From Epiperipatus broadwayi (Eukaryota > Onychophora > Udeonychophora > Euonychophora > Peripatidae): DNA of 64,000 nucleotides. Shown here piece after piece: positions 11,986-23,680 of the stretch (positions are counted from its first letter, which is position 1; each line of letters opens with the position of its first letter). Made by a program: the position numbers and the translations under genes. A model generated the notes under the pieces. The model did not search any database. It saw nothing but the letters and a program-made list of their open reading frames with translations, and was not told where the DNA came from. The stretch lies in assembly GCA_028023455.1 (NCBI GenBank), contig JAQFVV010000030.1, positions 6,034,501-6,098,500 on the forward strand, in the 5' to 3' direction.

Positions 11986-12359
11986 TACATGATCACTATT
12001 TCTTATGCTAGCACATAACTGTTATTAAAACAGGCAAAACTCTCCATACAGTAGTGCCACTCAGTGCCTACCAGAGTAATCAATGGATGCCAGAAGGCTT
12101 ATGCATAAAGTCACCATCTAGTGCCTACTCATCCAATATCCCCAGATTAGTTTCTGGCGTGTGGCCTTCATCAGTGAGAAGCTTTGGATTTGAGAGCACT
12201 GCTTCTCACTGACAAAGGCCACAAGCCAGAAACTAGTCTGGGGATATTGGATGAGTAGGCACTAGATGAGGATTTTATGTACAAGCCTTCTGGCATCCAT
12301 TGATTACTCTCATTGGCACAAGGTGGCACTACTATATGGAGAGTTTTGCCTGTTTTAAT
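11986..12359. mobile_element. Family B hairpin retroposon, copy B3
   Basis: Arms of about 160 bp (12024-12195 and 12205-12358) are inverted copies with a short loop near 12200. The left end carries an extra unpaired 38 bp (CATGATCACTATTTC) that other copies have at the right end. A perfect 13-bp duplication, AGGTTTACATTAT, lies at 11973-11985 and 12360-12372. Confidence 0.8.
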
Positions 12360-12756
12360 AGGTTTACATTATATTAGTGCTATGATAGGAATAGTTGCAG
12401 TGCTGAAAATAAATGATCCCAATTCACAACATTAAAATAAGTTTTGATGACTGCTTTGATAAACAACAAAATTAGAGCATTACTCATCTTAGCAAATATA
12501 ATAATTATTTCCACCTATGAAATGATTTCTTAGGCATGATGGGATGTTAGAAATTTTAGTAGATTAAGTCATTATTTTTTTTAGAGTTGATATTTGCAAA
12601 ATATTTTTGAGCACTGATTTTTGTTAATTCTAAATCATCTACTGAAGGATGCATTATTGATATGATTTTTTAAAGACCAAGGATAGTGTTAGTTGAGGAT
12701 TACTAATATCAACTCTGTCTAAACATAAGTAGTTAAAACAAAAATGTATATTGAAA

Positions 12757-12945
12757 AGCAAGACTTTCACACGACCCTCAACTCTCCATGCCATCTATAT
12801 TGCTACATGTGTATAATCAGGTGGGTCAACAATATGAGATGGCATGGAAAGTTGAGGTTAATGTGAAAGTCTGAGTTCGAATCCCTTATATATTACATTA
12901 TATAAGTGCAGGTGTGTGTAAACCTGTACAGTGTATTAATTGAAA
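12757..12945 (+). mobile_element. Family A short hairpin, copy A7
   Basis: The tRNA-like terminal segment is present in both orientations around a ~40-bp loop. The right arm has an intact B-box, GAGTTCGAATCCC. Both arms share CCATGCCATCT / AGATGGCATGG, which other copies lack. A tail with GCAGGTGTGTG follows. Confidence 0.7.
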
Positions 12946-13889
12946 AGCAAGGTAGGAGTCGAACGCTTTAAAAACATAAATAGAAATTAAGTTATTGAGA
13001 GCATGATATTGTATTTTAAGCACACAACTTATAAACATTACCATTATACGGAATGTAGTTAGAAAGTTTACAGAGAAATAGACTGAGTGGAAAATATCCA
13101 GTAACTTAAATGTTGCTTATTGAGCTTTAAAATGTTCAAAAATATCTTCTATCCGTTATTCTTTTTTATTTTTAAAAAGGCTGCTGGAATTGTTTTAACT
13201 ATTATCTATTCTATTATATGATTAAAAAAAAGAATTAAAATAAAGATTTGAAGCTTGATACTAATTTCTTTGATTACTTATACTGCAAATAGAAACACTA
13301 TTCTTACTCATTCACGTTATTCTCCAGCAGTTAAAATAAATATCAAAATATAAATGCAAATATAAACCTTCATTTGCATTTTTAAAACATTTTAAAATGC
13401 CAGATTAATAAATGAAAACAATATTTTAACAATTTTATTTTGGAATTAGTGTCTCCAAGTTAATAAAAATAACTAAAATCGTTTCATTTTTAATCTGGTT
13501 ATTTACACACAAAATTTTATGCCTTTTAATTGGTCAGGTCATGTGATTTAGCATCAGAAAGCTATTGGAGTCAGAAATAAAACAGTTTTCTCAAAATTGC
13601 ATAATAATAAATACAAATTCTTTTCAAGAAATCACTATTATTTATTATAGATAAAGATAATCAGTATTTAAATAGCCCACTGTAGAATTATGTTCTCTCC
13701 ATCAGCCTTTAAAAGGAACAGTGAAAGAGAAAATATTATTTATTAGGTTCGCCAATTTTTGAGTGAATAGTGTGTTTAATCTTTAGCTAGATACTCATTT
13801 ACCAACCAATATTGAATGCTTAACTGATTTGGCAATGGTAGTTATTAAAAAAAAACCCAAGTCTAACCGAAATCTTTCAACAAATTTAT
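12946..13889. other. AT-rich intergenic DNA
   Basis: Nothing recognised beyond A/T runs. Confidence 0.5.
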
Positions 13890-13899
13890 CATAGATATA

Positions 13900-14367
13900 T
13901 AGGATACATGAGCACAGACTTTCACACGACCCACCACTCTCCACACTATCTCATAACACTGATACGCTTGAACACCTAAATTGATTATGTCCTGTACATG
14001 AGGGGTCAGATTGACCTTAGATCAACATGGGTGTGACAAGAATCTCAGCGTTGGAGTGGCCTTTGAGCATTCCATCATCAGATTTTCAATTGGATGGACA
14101 GTTGAAGAGTTGGAGTGTGGAATAGATTGAAGCCTGTCCATTAAAGTATGAAGATAGGCTATCTTAATATATATCTGAACACTTAGAGCATATATGTGTA
14201 GAGATGGTAGTCTGGACCAACTGATGATTGCTGGTTTAGCATGAAATATGTATATTGGTGATTATTTATCTTTTTAACATATATGTGTTCAAGTGTATCA
14301 GTGTTATGAGATAGTGTGGAGAGTGGTGGGTCATGTGAAAGTCTGTGCTCATGTACCCTATATATTA
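13900..14367 (+). mobile_element. Family A hairpin-ended SINE, copy A8
   Basis: Inverted tRNA-like arms of about 75 bp (13900-13972 and 14290-14364) flank a single-copy body with the GTCCTGTACATGA, CATTCCATCATCAG and GGTTTAGCATGAAATA blocks. The 10-bp direct repeat CATAGATATA lies at 13890-13899 and 14368-14377. Confidence 0.75.
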
Positions 14368-14377
14368 CATAGATATA

Positions 14378-14975
14378 ATACTATTAATTTGGTTGATAAT
14401 ATTTTTTGACAATTTTTAATATCGGAACAAATGATTAATATTTTAGCATGAGTTAGGATTTATTTAAATAAGACGGTTTTTAAAAAAATAATTTTGAATG
14501 CATATATACTGAAAAGATAAATAAATGCAATATAGTAAATACTGTGTTAATATATATATTGAAGTGGTCAGATCTAAGTTCGATCCAAGCTTCATGAGAT
14601 CCCACCTTTAACTTATTTCAAATCCTGTCACTAACAGTGAATATTTCCGAATGTAATGAGATTTTATGCTATTTTCAATATACACTAACTTTAATTAAAA
14701 CAGGTTATTAATTTAAATATTTATTGAGACTAATTATCTTATGTTTAAATGTGTTAATGTTATTAATTACCTCACGATAAAATATTCATGAAAAAAATGT
14801 ATTTTTTAATTATGTGAATTGTATATATATTTGTAGATAGTTGGAAAATATATTTAACCGGTACAATACCTAGTTTCATCCAACATAATTTCACGTATTC
14901 ATTGTTGAGTGCATAATGAATGCCTAAATTTACAAAAAGAAAAATTACACAAAATAATTTATAAATACAGTTATC
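14378..14975. other. AT-rich intergenic DNA
   Basis: A lone B-box-like AGTTCGATCC occurs near 14577 without a convincing A-box. The 76-codon minus-strand ORF at 14772-15002 is hydrophobic and A/T-driven and is not supported as a gene. Confidence 0.45.
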
Positions 14976-15088
14976 AGGTTCCTCTCTTTTCTTCCAATGC
15001 ATAAGCTTGTTGTTAAGACCTGTAGAGGTCCCTACCTTCGCATTTTCAATCGCACATGCTTTAGGTTTATTGCCTTGGTAAATGTTAT
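14976..15088. repeat. Family F dispersed repeat, copy 2
   Basis: Closely similar to 725-838 along its whole length, with the same inner hairpin AAGACCT-GTAG-AGGTCC. The outer pair AATGCA/CGCATT is weakened by one change. Confidence 0.65.
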
Positions 15089-15311
15089 TTTCTATTAATA
15101 TGAAAATGATGAATAAAAAGTTAGATTTTAGTTTTATTCTATAGTACTATGCCATATTGAAGTGTAATAACAATAGCAAGTACAATGCCATGGAATTTGT
15201 ATATAAATTTCGCAATTAAACAAAAAAAGTCATTCAGCAATATAACTTTAAAGTCACAATAATATTTATATATATATTAAATACTACCTACCGCTATACT
15301 AGTAATGATAA

Positions 15312-15806
15312 ATTAAATAGAAAATTATATAACATTACAATACTAGTCACCCCCCCTCCCCACAAAATATTACTAAAATTCTTCTATGACCATGATTTAA
15401 TCTACTAACAAATAGACCTTTTCAAGTGAAATTCAACAATATATATATACAAAACAAAATAGCCCTTCCCATCATTCACTTCAAAAACCAACTTCCTTTA
15501 ACATCGAAAAATATCTTCAATCTTTATGAGATTGATGGCCTCATATTCAAGACAATTTATCATCAGAGCTTCTTTTACTCTTTTTTTAAATTCATTTTTT
15601 TTAATGTTAAAGGAAGTTGACTTTGAAATGAATGATGAAAAGGCTATTTAAAATGTTTTGTATACATATGTTATCTGTTTCTTGTTGAGTTTCACTTGAA
15701 AAGGTCTCTTTATTAATTAATAAATAAACCATGGTTGTGGAAGAATTTTAGTAAAATTTTGTGTTTTTTGATTAGTATTGTAATGTTATATGATTTTTTA
15801 TTATAT
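15312..15806. repeat. Long imperfect inverted repeat (~500 bp)
   Basis: Arms 15312-15510 and about 15605-15806 are reverse complements, including AATATTACTAAAATTCTTC, GACCTTTTCAAGTGAAA and TTCCTTTAACAT. The tip lies near 15550. The right end abuts the element starting at 15808. It could be a fold-back transposon or another hairpin retroposon. No target-site duplication was identified. The small ORF inside (15426-15620) is arm sequence. Confidence 0.7.
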
Positions 15807-15807
15807 A

Positions 15808-16761
15808 CACCTGGGTCTCTTTTTACGCGGATTTATTTAACGCGATTTTGAAGTTACGCGATTCATGTTTCTCCGGAAGTCGAACACCGATAATGTGCTA
15901 TTACTTTAAATAATAAATTTCGCGTACTTACATCACATTGAAAGTAATAGCACATTATTGGAATTTGACTTTCATCTTAGTAATTTCAATATTTTCAGTG
16001 CTTTATAATAGTAAGATTTTATGCAATAATGAAATTAAAATCATGATTTCCACATTTTATGTATACACACATTAAATTTTACAAGATTATAATGTAAATT
16101 TGTTCAAATATTGTGCGTGTTAATTTTGCATTTTAAATCACATTCTGTTTTTGCTTTTTAAAAAAGAACGTAATCATTTAGTGTCCGCAAGTTTATTTTT
16201 AAAAGGTGAGTAATAGCAGTGGGCACAATTAAAATTGAAAATTAAAAAATTAAAGACAAAAATAAGAATTTAATTTTTAGTTGCTAGTTTAATTACTAAT
16301 TATGTTGTCACCAGAAAACAATTAACACAACATGAGAGTGACGTTGGCACTAGTTGTATTTCCTCTTGTGAAGAATCTGATTTTTTACCAGGTTGCAAAC
16401 GAACCTGTTTATCGGCAAATAGTGATAATAATTAAACATGTATAAAAAAATGTAAATTACTGTAAATTATGCATAAAAATATATTGTTTTGAATAAAATT
16501 AAATATTATAGTTAAAAAAAGTTTGTCTTGTATCAATTTTTTTCAAATTTGAAATTTTTTATTAGTCATATTTTATTTCCTTATTTTTTTTTTGCGCGAA
16601 TTTTAAAGTAATTTTACGTTGGTGCTTTGCTTTTATGCAATTTTTGAAAAATCACAGTCCGTATCCCCCTTTTTCAAGGTAAGTTACATCTATTTTTGCA
16701 CAATTTTGTTTGTGCGTGTTTTCTGAGGAACCTATCTATCACGTAAAATGAGACCCAGGTG
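15808..16761. mobile_element. pogo/Tigger-like DNA transposon, non-autonomous
   Basis: Ends are CACCTGGGTCTC at 15808 and its complement at 16750-16761. The terminal inverted repeat runs ~20 bp with one mismatch. The internal ACGCG-rich ends (ACGCGGATTT, AACGCGATTT) and the GCTTTGCTTTTATGCAA block resemble Tigger-type elements of the Tc1/mariner superfamily. A short open stretch at about 16293-16434 ends in an acidic Ser/Asp/Asn-rich C-terminus and could be the tail of a lost transposase. The expected TA duplication is not clean. A nested palindrome, AATGTGCTATTACTTT, lies at 15890-15965. Confidence 0.65.
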
Positions 16762-17421
16762 CACATATTAAACAGAAATAATGACCCATAACTATATTCA
16801 TTTTGCCAAATTCCTTCTTTAAATAAAAAATATATATATTGAATACAGTTTCTATTAACTTGAGAAAAAATTAAAATTTAAAAAAAATATTTTTCATAGT
16901 TTTACTTCTAAACATTATTTAAATCTATTTTATAAAGCCCCCTAGTTTTAGCAAACATTTATTTTATAATATTAACTTTAACAAATGCATAAGAGATTAT
17001 TAACCATTTTCATTAAATCAGAAATTATATATATTTTTAAATCTTAGAGACTTTAAATTCATAAAAGATTGAATATATCTGTAACTGTTTATATATGTTC
17101 ATGACAATCTTTCTTTTCATTAATAGTTCATTTCTTTTTATTTATGTACATGACCTTACATTTTTAGAAACTTTATGTAATTTTTTTTATATATTTCAAA
17201 CATATCATTGTCGGCATTGGGAAAAAATGTTAATCTTTCTGCACGGTGACAGAAGCATTGGTCTTCTTGATGACACTTTTTGTAATTTTTGATTTTAATA
17301 CTAAACCATTATTCTATATCAGAATTCAATAAATTAGATTTGATTTGAGAGAAATATACATTTACAAATGAAAAGCATTAAAAAAAATCATATTTGAACT
17401 TTACAAGTATTGAAAAAACAA
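16762..17421. other. AT-rich intergenic DNA
   Basis: No gene or repeat recognised. The hydrophobic 65-codon ORF at 17095-17292 is not supported. Confidence 0.5.
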
Positions 17422-17485
17422 GAAGTTGTCCCAAGTTAGCGGATTCGCTTCCTGGCTGATGCTATGACACATGAGAAAAAAAAGT
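17422..17485 (+). mobile_element. Family E SINE, 5'-truncated copy E2
   Basis: Only the 3' half remains: GTTGTCCC, an extra GTTAGC segment, B-box GGATTCGCTTCC, GCTGATGC, GACACATGAGA and an A8 tail. It belongs to the same subfamily as E3 and E6. Confidence 0.7.
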
Positions 17486-17854
17486 ACCATTCAACAGATT
17501 ACAGAAAAACAGTCATTAGAAAATCAACAAAATCTTTTTTGAAAAAAAAAAAATTTTAAAGCATGGATAAATAATTGTTAATCTATGATAAACCTATCAA
17601 ATTCTGCTTTAAAATAGCTTTATAATTTTTAGAATATCTTAAAAAGATCCTAATACAAAGTCATTAATGATGTTAAAAGACCAGTTTTACAAGACATTGA
17701 TTACCATGGTTATACTTCTTTTGTTTTCATTATGCTGGAATTTATTAACTTTTGTTTTAAAAATAAAACATATATTTATAAAATAAAAGTATAATCATGT
17801 ATACTTTTGATTTTTAACAATTATTACACAGTTATTGTGTAATTAAAGGGTACT

Positions 17855-18412
17855 TGAACTCAGACTTCAAGCTCCCTACAGTGATCCACTTTATCCAATA
17901 TAACCAATACACATGACCACATACATGTGAAAAAATAAATGACCTCCAATAGATGTATTTCATGCTGAACTAGCACTCATCAATTGGACTGGATCATTAT
18001 CTTCTACACACATATATAATCAATGCTCAGTTTTATATTAATATAGCAAATCTACAAATCCTAATGGATGGGTCTTAATACTCTCTGACTCTTCATCATC
18101 AGGGACTTTGAGCATTCCATCATCAGAATTTCAGTTGTATGGATGCTGAAGAGTTGAACAGGATTGAGACCTGTCCATTAGGGTTTGTAGATTTGCTATC
18201 TTAATACAAAACCAAGCACTGATTATATATATGTGTGGGAGATGATGATCCAGACCAAATGATGAGTGCTGTTTTAGCACAAAATATGCATCTATTGGAG
18301 ATCATTTATCTTTTTCATATGTATGTGTTCATGCACATTGGTTATATTGCATAGAGTGGATGACTGTAAGGAGCTTGAAAGTTTGGGTTTAAATCCCCAT
18401 TAATTACATATA
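17855..18412 (+). mobile_element. Family A hairpin, copy A9 (divergent)
   Basis: This ~550-bp inverted repeat folds near 18100-18110. The arms share CCAATATAACCAATACACATG-type sequence (complement at about 18330-18350) that other copies lack. Body blocks CATTCCATCATCAGAAT and GATGAGTGCT mark it as family A. The B-box equivalent is GGGTTTAAATCCCC. Confidence 0.7.
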
Positions 18413-19560
18413 GGTTAAGTATATACATTATAATTGTTTTTCAATATATCAATTATTGTGTAAAAATAATTATGAATTTTAAAAAAACTTTGCAAAAAAA
18501 GTCAAGTAATTAATTATTTCAAAAATTTTCTCAAAAATAATTTTGAAACTGATGGATTACAAAGGATTAAATCCATTAAACATGTGGAGGAAGAACTTGA
18601 TCTTGTTGCCTATTTGATTATATTGGACTTTTTAGATTATTTTTTTTAAATTAAAAAAAATTAATATTCAAATGTATGCAATTTTGCTATTTAAAAATAA
18701 ATAAAAGTGAAATATATCAATAGATGGCTGTACACGTATGATTTAAGGAAACACAACAATAGTTTTCTGATTCTTTACTACTGCATCACTCTAGGGAAAG
18801 ATGAATGGTTCCTGATATGCATTTGAACTCAACTAAACTCTCTTCAGTTATAATAAGCCAAACATAACTTCTTAAACATTATATATCATTGGTACATATT
18901 TATTTGAAGACCATTACCATTATCTCACGAATATTGCAGATTTACAATAATCATTTTTTAATTAGTACGAAAGATTATTAATCATTTTTATATGACTTTT
19001 AATAAATTCAAGCTCTACATATAAACTTAAATGAAATAGAATATGTTATTAACATATTTTTCCCAAATTCCTATAACTGTATATGGGAAAGATAAGAATA
19101 TTAATTGTACGTTGTATTTTTTTAAATGTAAAACATAATTTCATTATTTATTTTTTTAATCTAACAAAAAAAAAAAAAAAAATAGAGCAATGTTGTAAAT
19201 AATTTAAATTTAAATTTTTTTTAATACTTTTTTGAAAAATCCTATAAGTTTAAATCATATCATTCAATCAATACAAGCCATTATAAATGAGTATAGTTTC
19301 ATTCCAACTCCATAAATATGATATCTATACCTTTATCTATATTACTATATAAATGTAAAGATTTGATTATTATTTTATAGCTCGACAAATATTGCTTTAA
19401 TCTTGAACATTTTCTTTGTGGATAATTTTATAGGCTATGAGTTTTTGCTTTATGGTACATAATGGGTTTAAAATCTTTGGTAATTTGCAATATAAAAATG
19501 TGTCGGAATAGCAACCATTTTCTAATGATATCATGCAAAACGAGGGCAGAACTAATTAAA
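18413..19560. other. AT-rich intergenic DNA
   Basis: Contains an A17-type run near 19165. No gene or repeat recognised. Confidence 0.5.
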
Positions 19561-19579
19561 AAATTCTATATATTGGAAA

Positions 19580-19623
19580 ATGTTGTGGCCTGTGTACTTC
19601 CACAATAAATGTATTATTTTCAA
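19580..19623 (+). repeat. Half-site of the 19.9-20.1 kb inverted repeat
   Basis: The block ACTTCCACAATAAATGTATT (19599-19618) and its flanks recur at 19907-19930 and, inverted, near 20052-20075. Confidence 0.55.
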
Positions 19624-19779
19624 TGCGATATATTACCTAATTTTACAGTCATTTGACATTTTCAGTTAATGTCTAGATTTATTTCTGGCAACAGCTTTTT
19701 TTCCATTGCGTCTTTTCATTTTTTTTTTTTCATTGTGTATTATCGTCAAAAATGATGAATATTTGGAAACTACCAAATA

Positions 19780-19872
19780 CAGATAGATAGATGGATGGAT
19801 AGATGGATAGATGGATGGATAGATAGATAGATGGATGGATAGATGGTGGATAGATGGATAGATAGATAGATA
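19780..19872. repeat. GATA/GATG microsatellite
   Basis: About 93 bp of interrupted GATA and GATG tetranucleotides. It abuts TACTTTATTAGTA, so on the minus strand it reads AATAAAGTATC(TATC)n, a tail form common in animal non-LTR elements. Confidence 0.85.
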
Positions 19873-20107
19873 CTTTATTAGTATAGCTGCAGCGGCTTTT
19901 GCACTTCCACAATAAATGTATTATTTTCATATACTAATAAAATACCAATATTTACTAAGACTTGTACAAATAAAAACATTTCGGTACTTTATTAGTATCG
20001 CCGATAAGAATCGCAGATCGCACACTGATAAGTATCGGAGGGATTACTTTGTGAAAATAATACATTTATTGAGGAAGCGCAAAAGTCGCCGCAGCTATAC
20101 TAAGGAA
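19873..20107. repeat. Inverted repeat next to the tetranucleotide tract
   Basis: The left arm 19873-19930 (CTTTATTAGTATAGCTGCAG, then TGCACTTCCACAATAAATG) is complementary to 20052-20107. Between them is a smaller hairpin, GCCGATAAGAATCG with CTGATAAGTATCGG, near 20000-20038. It is probably the end of a SINE or LINE whose tail is the GATA tract, inserted as a fold-back. The 86-codon ORF across it is not a gene. Confidence 0.6.
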
Positions 20108-20446
20108 ATGAAGAGAATTCGAGTTTTTGGTAAATCTGAAATAAAATTTTATAGCATAAAATATAGTTTTAATTAGAAATGAAAGCTGTGTTGATCATTA
20201 AATAACTGTAAATATAATTATGTTTGTTTCAATTTTATTTAAATTGATTATTATATTAATTAATTAAATTTCATTTGGACTACATAATTAATTTCTCACT
20301 TGCATATATCCTGATGTTAAAATTTATAACCGTTTTAAAAAAATAGCACAATTTATTTTAAAATTATTGCTTATTATATTTAATAAAAGCTATATTTTTT
20401 GGGTTATTTTGCTATTCATAATTATTTCATGTAAACATAGTTCCTA

Positions 20447-20680
20447 GTCAAGTGAGGGAGCAACTAGAAAAATAGAGAGAATTAGCGAGGAAAATTTTTA
20501 TTTGGTATTCAATACATGAAAAATCAAAAATGGATTACATAAATATATTTTAATTATTAAACTTTCTATTAACATGAGAGTACAGCTTGAGAAATGGTGG
20601 GAATTAATGAGGCAAGATTTTATTTGGTATTGTTTTATACATCAAAAATCAGAAATGAAATTTAGATAAAAAAAACATTT
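20447..20680 (+). repeat. Diverged tandem duplication (~125 bp period)
   Basis: The blocks AATTAGCGAGGAAAATTTTT, ATTTGGTATT and ATCAAAAAT at 20480-20530 recur in order at 20603-20660. There is no coding potential. Confidence 0.5.
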
Positions 20681-21289
20681 CTATTGTTAAGAATATATCC
20701 TCATATATATATAAATTTGAAATATATTTTAATTATCAACTACATTATATTTTTTTTACATTTTAATTTTTATTATTTTATTAATGAGAGCAAAGATAGG
20801 TGCCGCTAGTATATATATATATATTTAAAACTAAGCTTGTCATTCTTATACAAATAACCATTGAACGACTTGCTGTTTTTATCTTCTTCTACATCCAACT
20901 TTTTTTATTATTATTAGATTTTAAAGTCCTTTATTATATTCTATTCTATGTCAGATCATCTTACTAAAAAAATTAATATTGCATCTTCTAAAAAAGATAT
21001 CTTTGAGACAGTTTTTATAATGGAAATGGACCTACCTGTCTCGTGAAAATCACGCTCAAGTTTTATCTAATGTATTTTTTGTCTTGCTTCATTTGATAGC
21101 TAATGGGGTTATTTTAAGAGATGTAGTGCCATATACATTATAACCAGAGACTAATCAGTTGTTTGAAAGATTAATATTAGAAACTCAACAAACATATTAA
21201 ACATGGTGATGTATGATTTAGTTACAGGATTAATAATGCTAGTAAGATAAGGTATACTGCTTTGGTAGAAATTATTTGAATATATTAGG
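20681..21289. other. AT-rich intergenic DNA
   Basis: A short (TA)n run near 20812-20824. Nothing else recognised. Confidence 0.5.
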
Positions 21290-21400
21290 TTCCCCTCTTT
21301 TCTTCCATAACGTAAGCTTGTGGTTAAATACCTGTAGAAGTTCCTACTATCGCATTTTACACGCATATTCTCGAGGTTACAGCCTCGGTAAATATTACTA
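21290..21400. repeat. Family F dispersed repeat, copy 3
   Basis: The most diverged copy. It keeps the GGTTCCCCTCTTTTCTTCC start, TAAGCTTGTGGTTAA, ACCTGTAGA and the CGGTAAATATTA end. It has its own small hairpin, CGAGG-TTACAG-CCTCG, near 21372-21388. Confidence 0.55.
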
Positions 21401-21532
21401 TACTAATAAATTAAAACTAAAACTTGTAAATTATTAATCTTGTGACTTAGTTCTAACAGTCATAAATTCGTTTTTTCTAGAATATATATATAACATACTC
21501 CCGAGAGAAACAAATTTATACATCTACAAATT

Positions 21533-21688
21533 TAATTATTAATAAATGTTGAAACATTTAACAGCAGACCAGGTTTGTTTTATAATAAATAAATTTATTT
21601 TAAAGCGAAGCACTTTCAAATGCTGAAAAGTATTATAAAACAAACCTGGTCTTCTGTTAAATGTTTCAACATTTACTAAATAATTACA
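21533..21688. repeat. Short hairpin element (~155 bp)
   Basis: The left arm 21535-21588 (AATGTTGAAACATTTAACAG, then GACCAGGTTTGTTTTATAAT) is complementary to 21632-21688 with few mismatches. The loop is ~45 bp. It may be a MITE or a fold-back retroposon. No clear target duplication. Confidence 0.65.
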
Positions 21689-22146
21689 ATTAATGCATAA
21701 AAGCAGGTTATAAACTTTTATAGAATTACATCTACAATTTTTAAAACATTACTGATGCTCAAATGATTCTAAATAATTTTATATCAGAGATGCAAAGTTT
21801 ACTAAAAACCTACAGATTTAATACACTTGGAAAATCTTTTAACTTTCAAATATAAACATATACTTTTAAAAGCTCTCTGAATAAAAGTATAATATTTTTA
21901 AAATATACATGCAGCACAAACATTTTTAAAAATTTGTGTCATGATATAAAATCAACAAAGGTATTCGTCAAGAGAAAACTGAAAATGTCTCTGAATCCAG
22001 TATGTCCAATGTGCTACCTTAAAAAGGAAATGCCCCTTTTGAGAAAAAAAAAAGAAAATGCCCCTACACTTATTTGAAGATTGCTTAGCAATTTTAAAGC
22101 TACATATAGTAATTATATTTCTTATTGCATTGCCAAATGTATACCA
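21689..22146. other. AT-rich intergenic DNA
   Basis: No gene or repeat recognised. Confidence 0.5.
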
Positions 22147-22558
22147 TATAATATTAAATCATCCATACCCTTTACTACTGTTACACAATGCTTTATTTAC
22201 TAACCTCTTTTACAGTTTACAGTGGTCCAGAAATCTTCTTCAGAACTAATAAATTACTACTGTTACACAATGCTTTATTTACCACCCTCTTTTACAGTTT
22301 ACAGTTTCCAATTGCCCCAGCAATCTTCTTCAGAACTTATACTGTTACACAATGCTTTCTCTCCCACCCTCTTTTACAGTTTACAGTTTCGATTGCCCCA
22401 GCAATCTTCTCAGAACTTTTTTTTTAATTTAGCAGTTAGGAGATATAAAGTTCTGAAGAAGATTTCTGGGGCAATTGAAACTGTAAACTGTAAAAGAGGG
22501 TAGTAAATAAAGCGTCATGTAACAGTAGTAAAGTGCATGGATGATTTAATATTATACA
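22147..22558. mobile_element. Hairpin element with one arm amplified threefold
   Basis: Outer arms 22147-22200 and about 22500-22558 are complementary (ATATTAAATCATCCAT outermost). The left arm is repeated about three times with a ~80-bp period (starts near 22178, 22258, 22340), each carrying CTGTTACACAATGCTTT, CTCTTTTACAGTTTACAG and AATCTTCTTCAGAACT. The right arm has one copy. The overlapping ORFs here come from this repetition. Confidence 0.7.
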
Positions 22559-23117
22559 GTTATTCTAAAGAGTAAAAAGTAAAAATGATTTAATTCTTGG
22601 CAAGAAATACAATAAAATAATTAATGATAGCTGATAAAAGATATTTAATAAAAAAGTAAATCATCTATTAAGAATTAATATTTTTATCTGTTTAAAAGAA
22701 TATTCTCACCAGTCTATGAGCTATGATTTAAAAAAAAAAGCATTAGATAAACAAAGTATGTTATAAATATACAATAATTGTAAATAATTATATATTAATA
22801 TTAAATGTATATTTTTAAAAATTAATGATTATATTTTAAAATTAAAAAAAGTAAATAAAAAAGTAAGTCTTATGGAAATGGTCTTTTTTTTTTTTAGAAA
22901 TAGCACCAAATAAATAAAAATTTAATTAGATGCTTGACACACACACACGCACATAATGAGCAATCTTCAAGTAAAAATATAAATATATCAACACATATAC
23001 CTATATACATAAATTAAAACATAATAGAATTTATATTATTTTACTATTTCAGCTAAATATACATGATTTTTACAATTTTCACTAAATTCGAAAAATCTAT
23101 ACTAAAAAAATCTTTTT
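22559..23117. other. AT-rich intergenic DNA
   Basis: Short CA run near 22938. Nothing else recognised. Confidence 0.5.
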
Positions 23118-23680
23118 ATTTTATATAAGCACAAACTTTCACTCGATCCACCACTCTCCACTCTATCTTATAACACTGATACACTTGAACATATATATGT
23201 CTAAAAGATAAATAATCACCATTATACGTATTTCATGCCAAACCAGCAATCATCAGTTGGTCCAGATTATCATCTCTACACATAGATACAATAAGTGCAC
23301 TCAGATATATATTAAGATAGCCAATTTTCATACTTTAATGGACAGACTTCAATCCATTCCACACTCCAACTCTTCAACCGTCCATCCAAGTGAAAATCTT
23401 ATGATAGAACTCTCAAAGGCCACCCTGAGGCTGATATTCTCATCACACCCATGTTGACCTAAAGTCAATCTGATCCCTCATGTACAGGATATAATCCATT
23501 TAATACATATACGAGAAATGGGCAAACCTCTACTATGTAATAACTGAAATACAGGCTTATTATATATCTGTATCAATATATATAATATATAGGAAATATG
23601 AGCACAAACTTTCACACAACCCACCAATCTCCTCTCTATCTCGTAGCACTGATATACTTGAACACATATACGTCTAAATC
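23118..23680 (-). repeat. Family A near full-length copy A10, plus a second start
   Basis: In reverse orientation, 23118-23590 runs from the tRNA-like arm through the body to the GTCCTGTACATGA and TTACATAGTAGAG-type segment. A second tRNA-like arm then begins (about 23593-23680), as in a head-to-tail dimer. The ORF at 23257-23457 is repeat sequence. Confidence 0.65.

Noticed and set aside
14560-14640. B-box-like AGTTCGATCC
   Set aside because: A lone motif without an A-box, duplication or tail.
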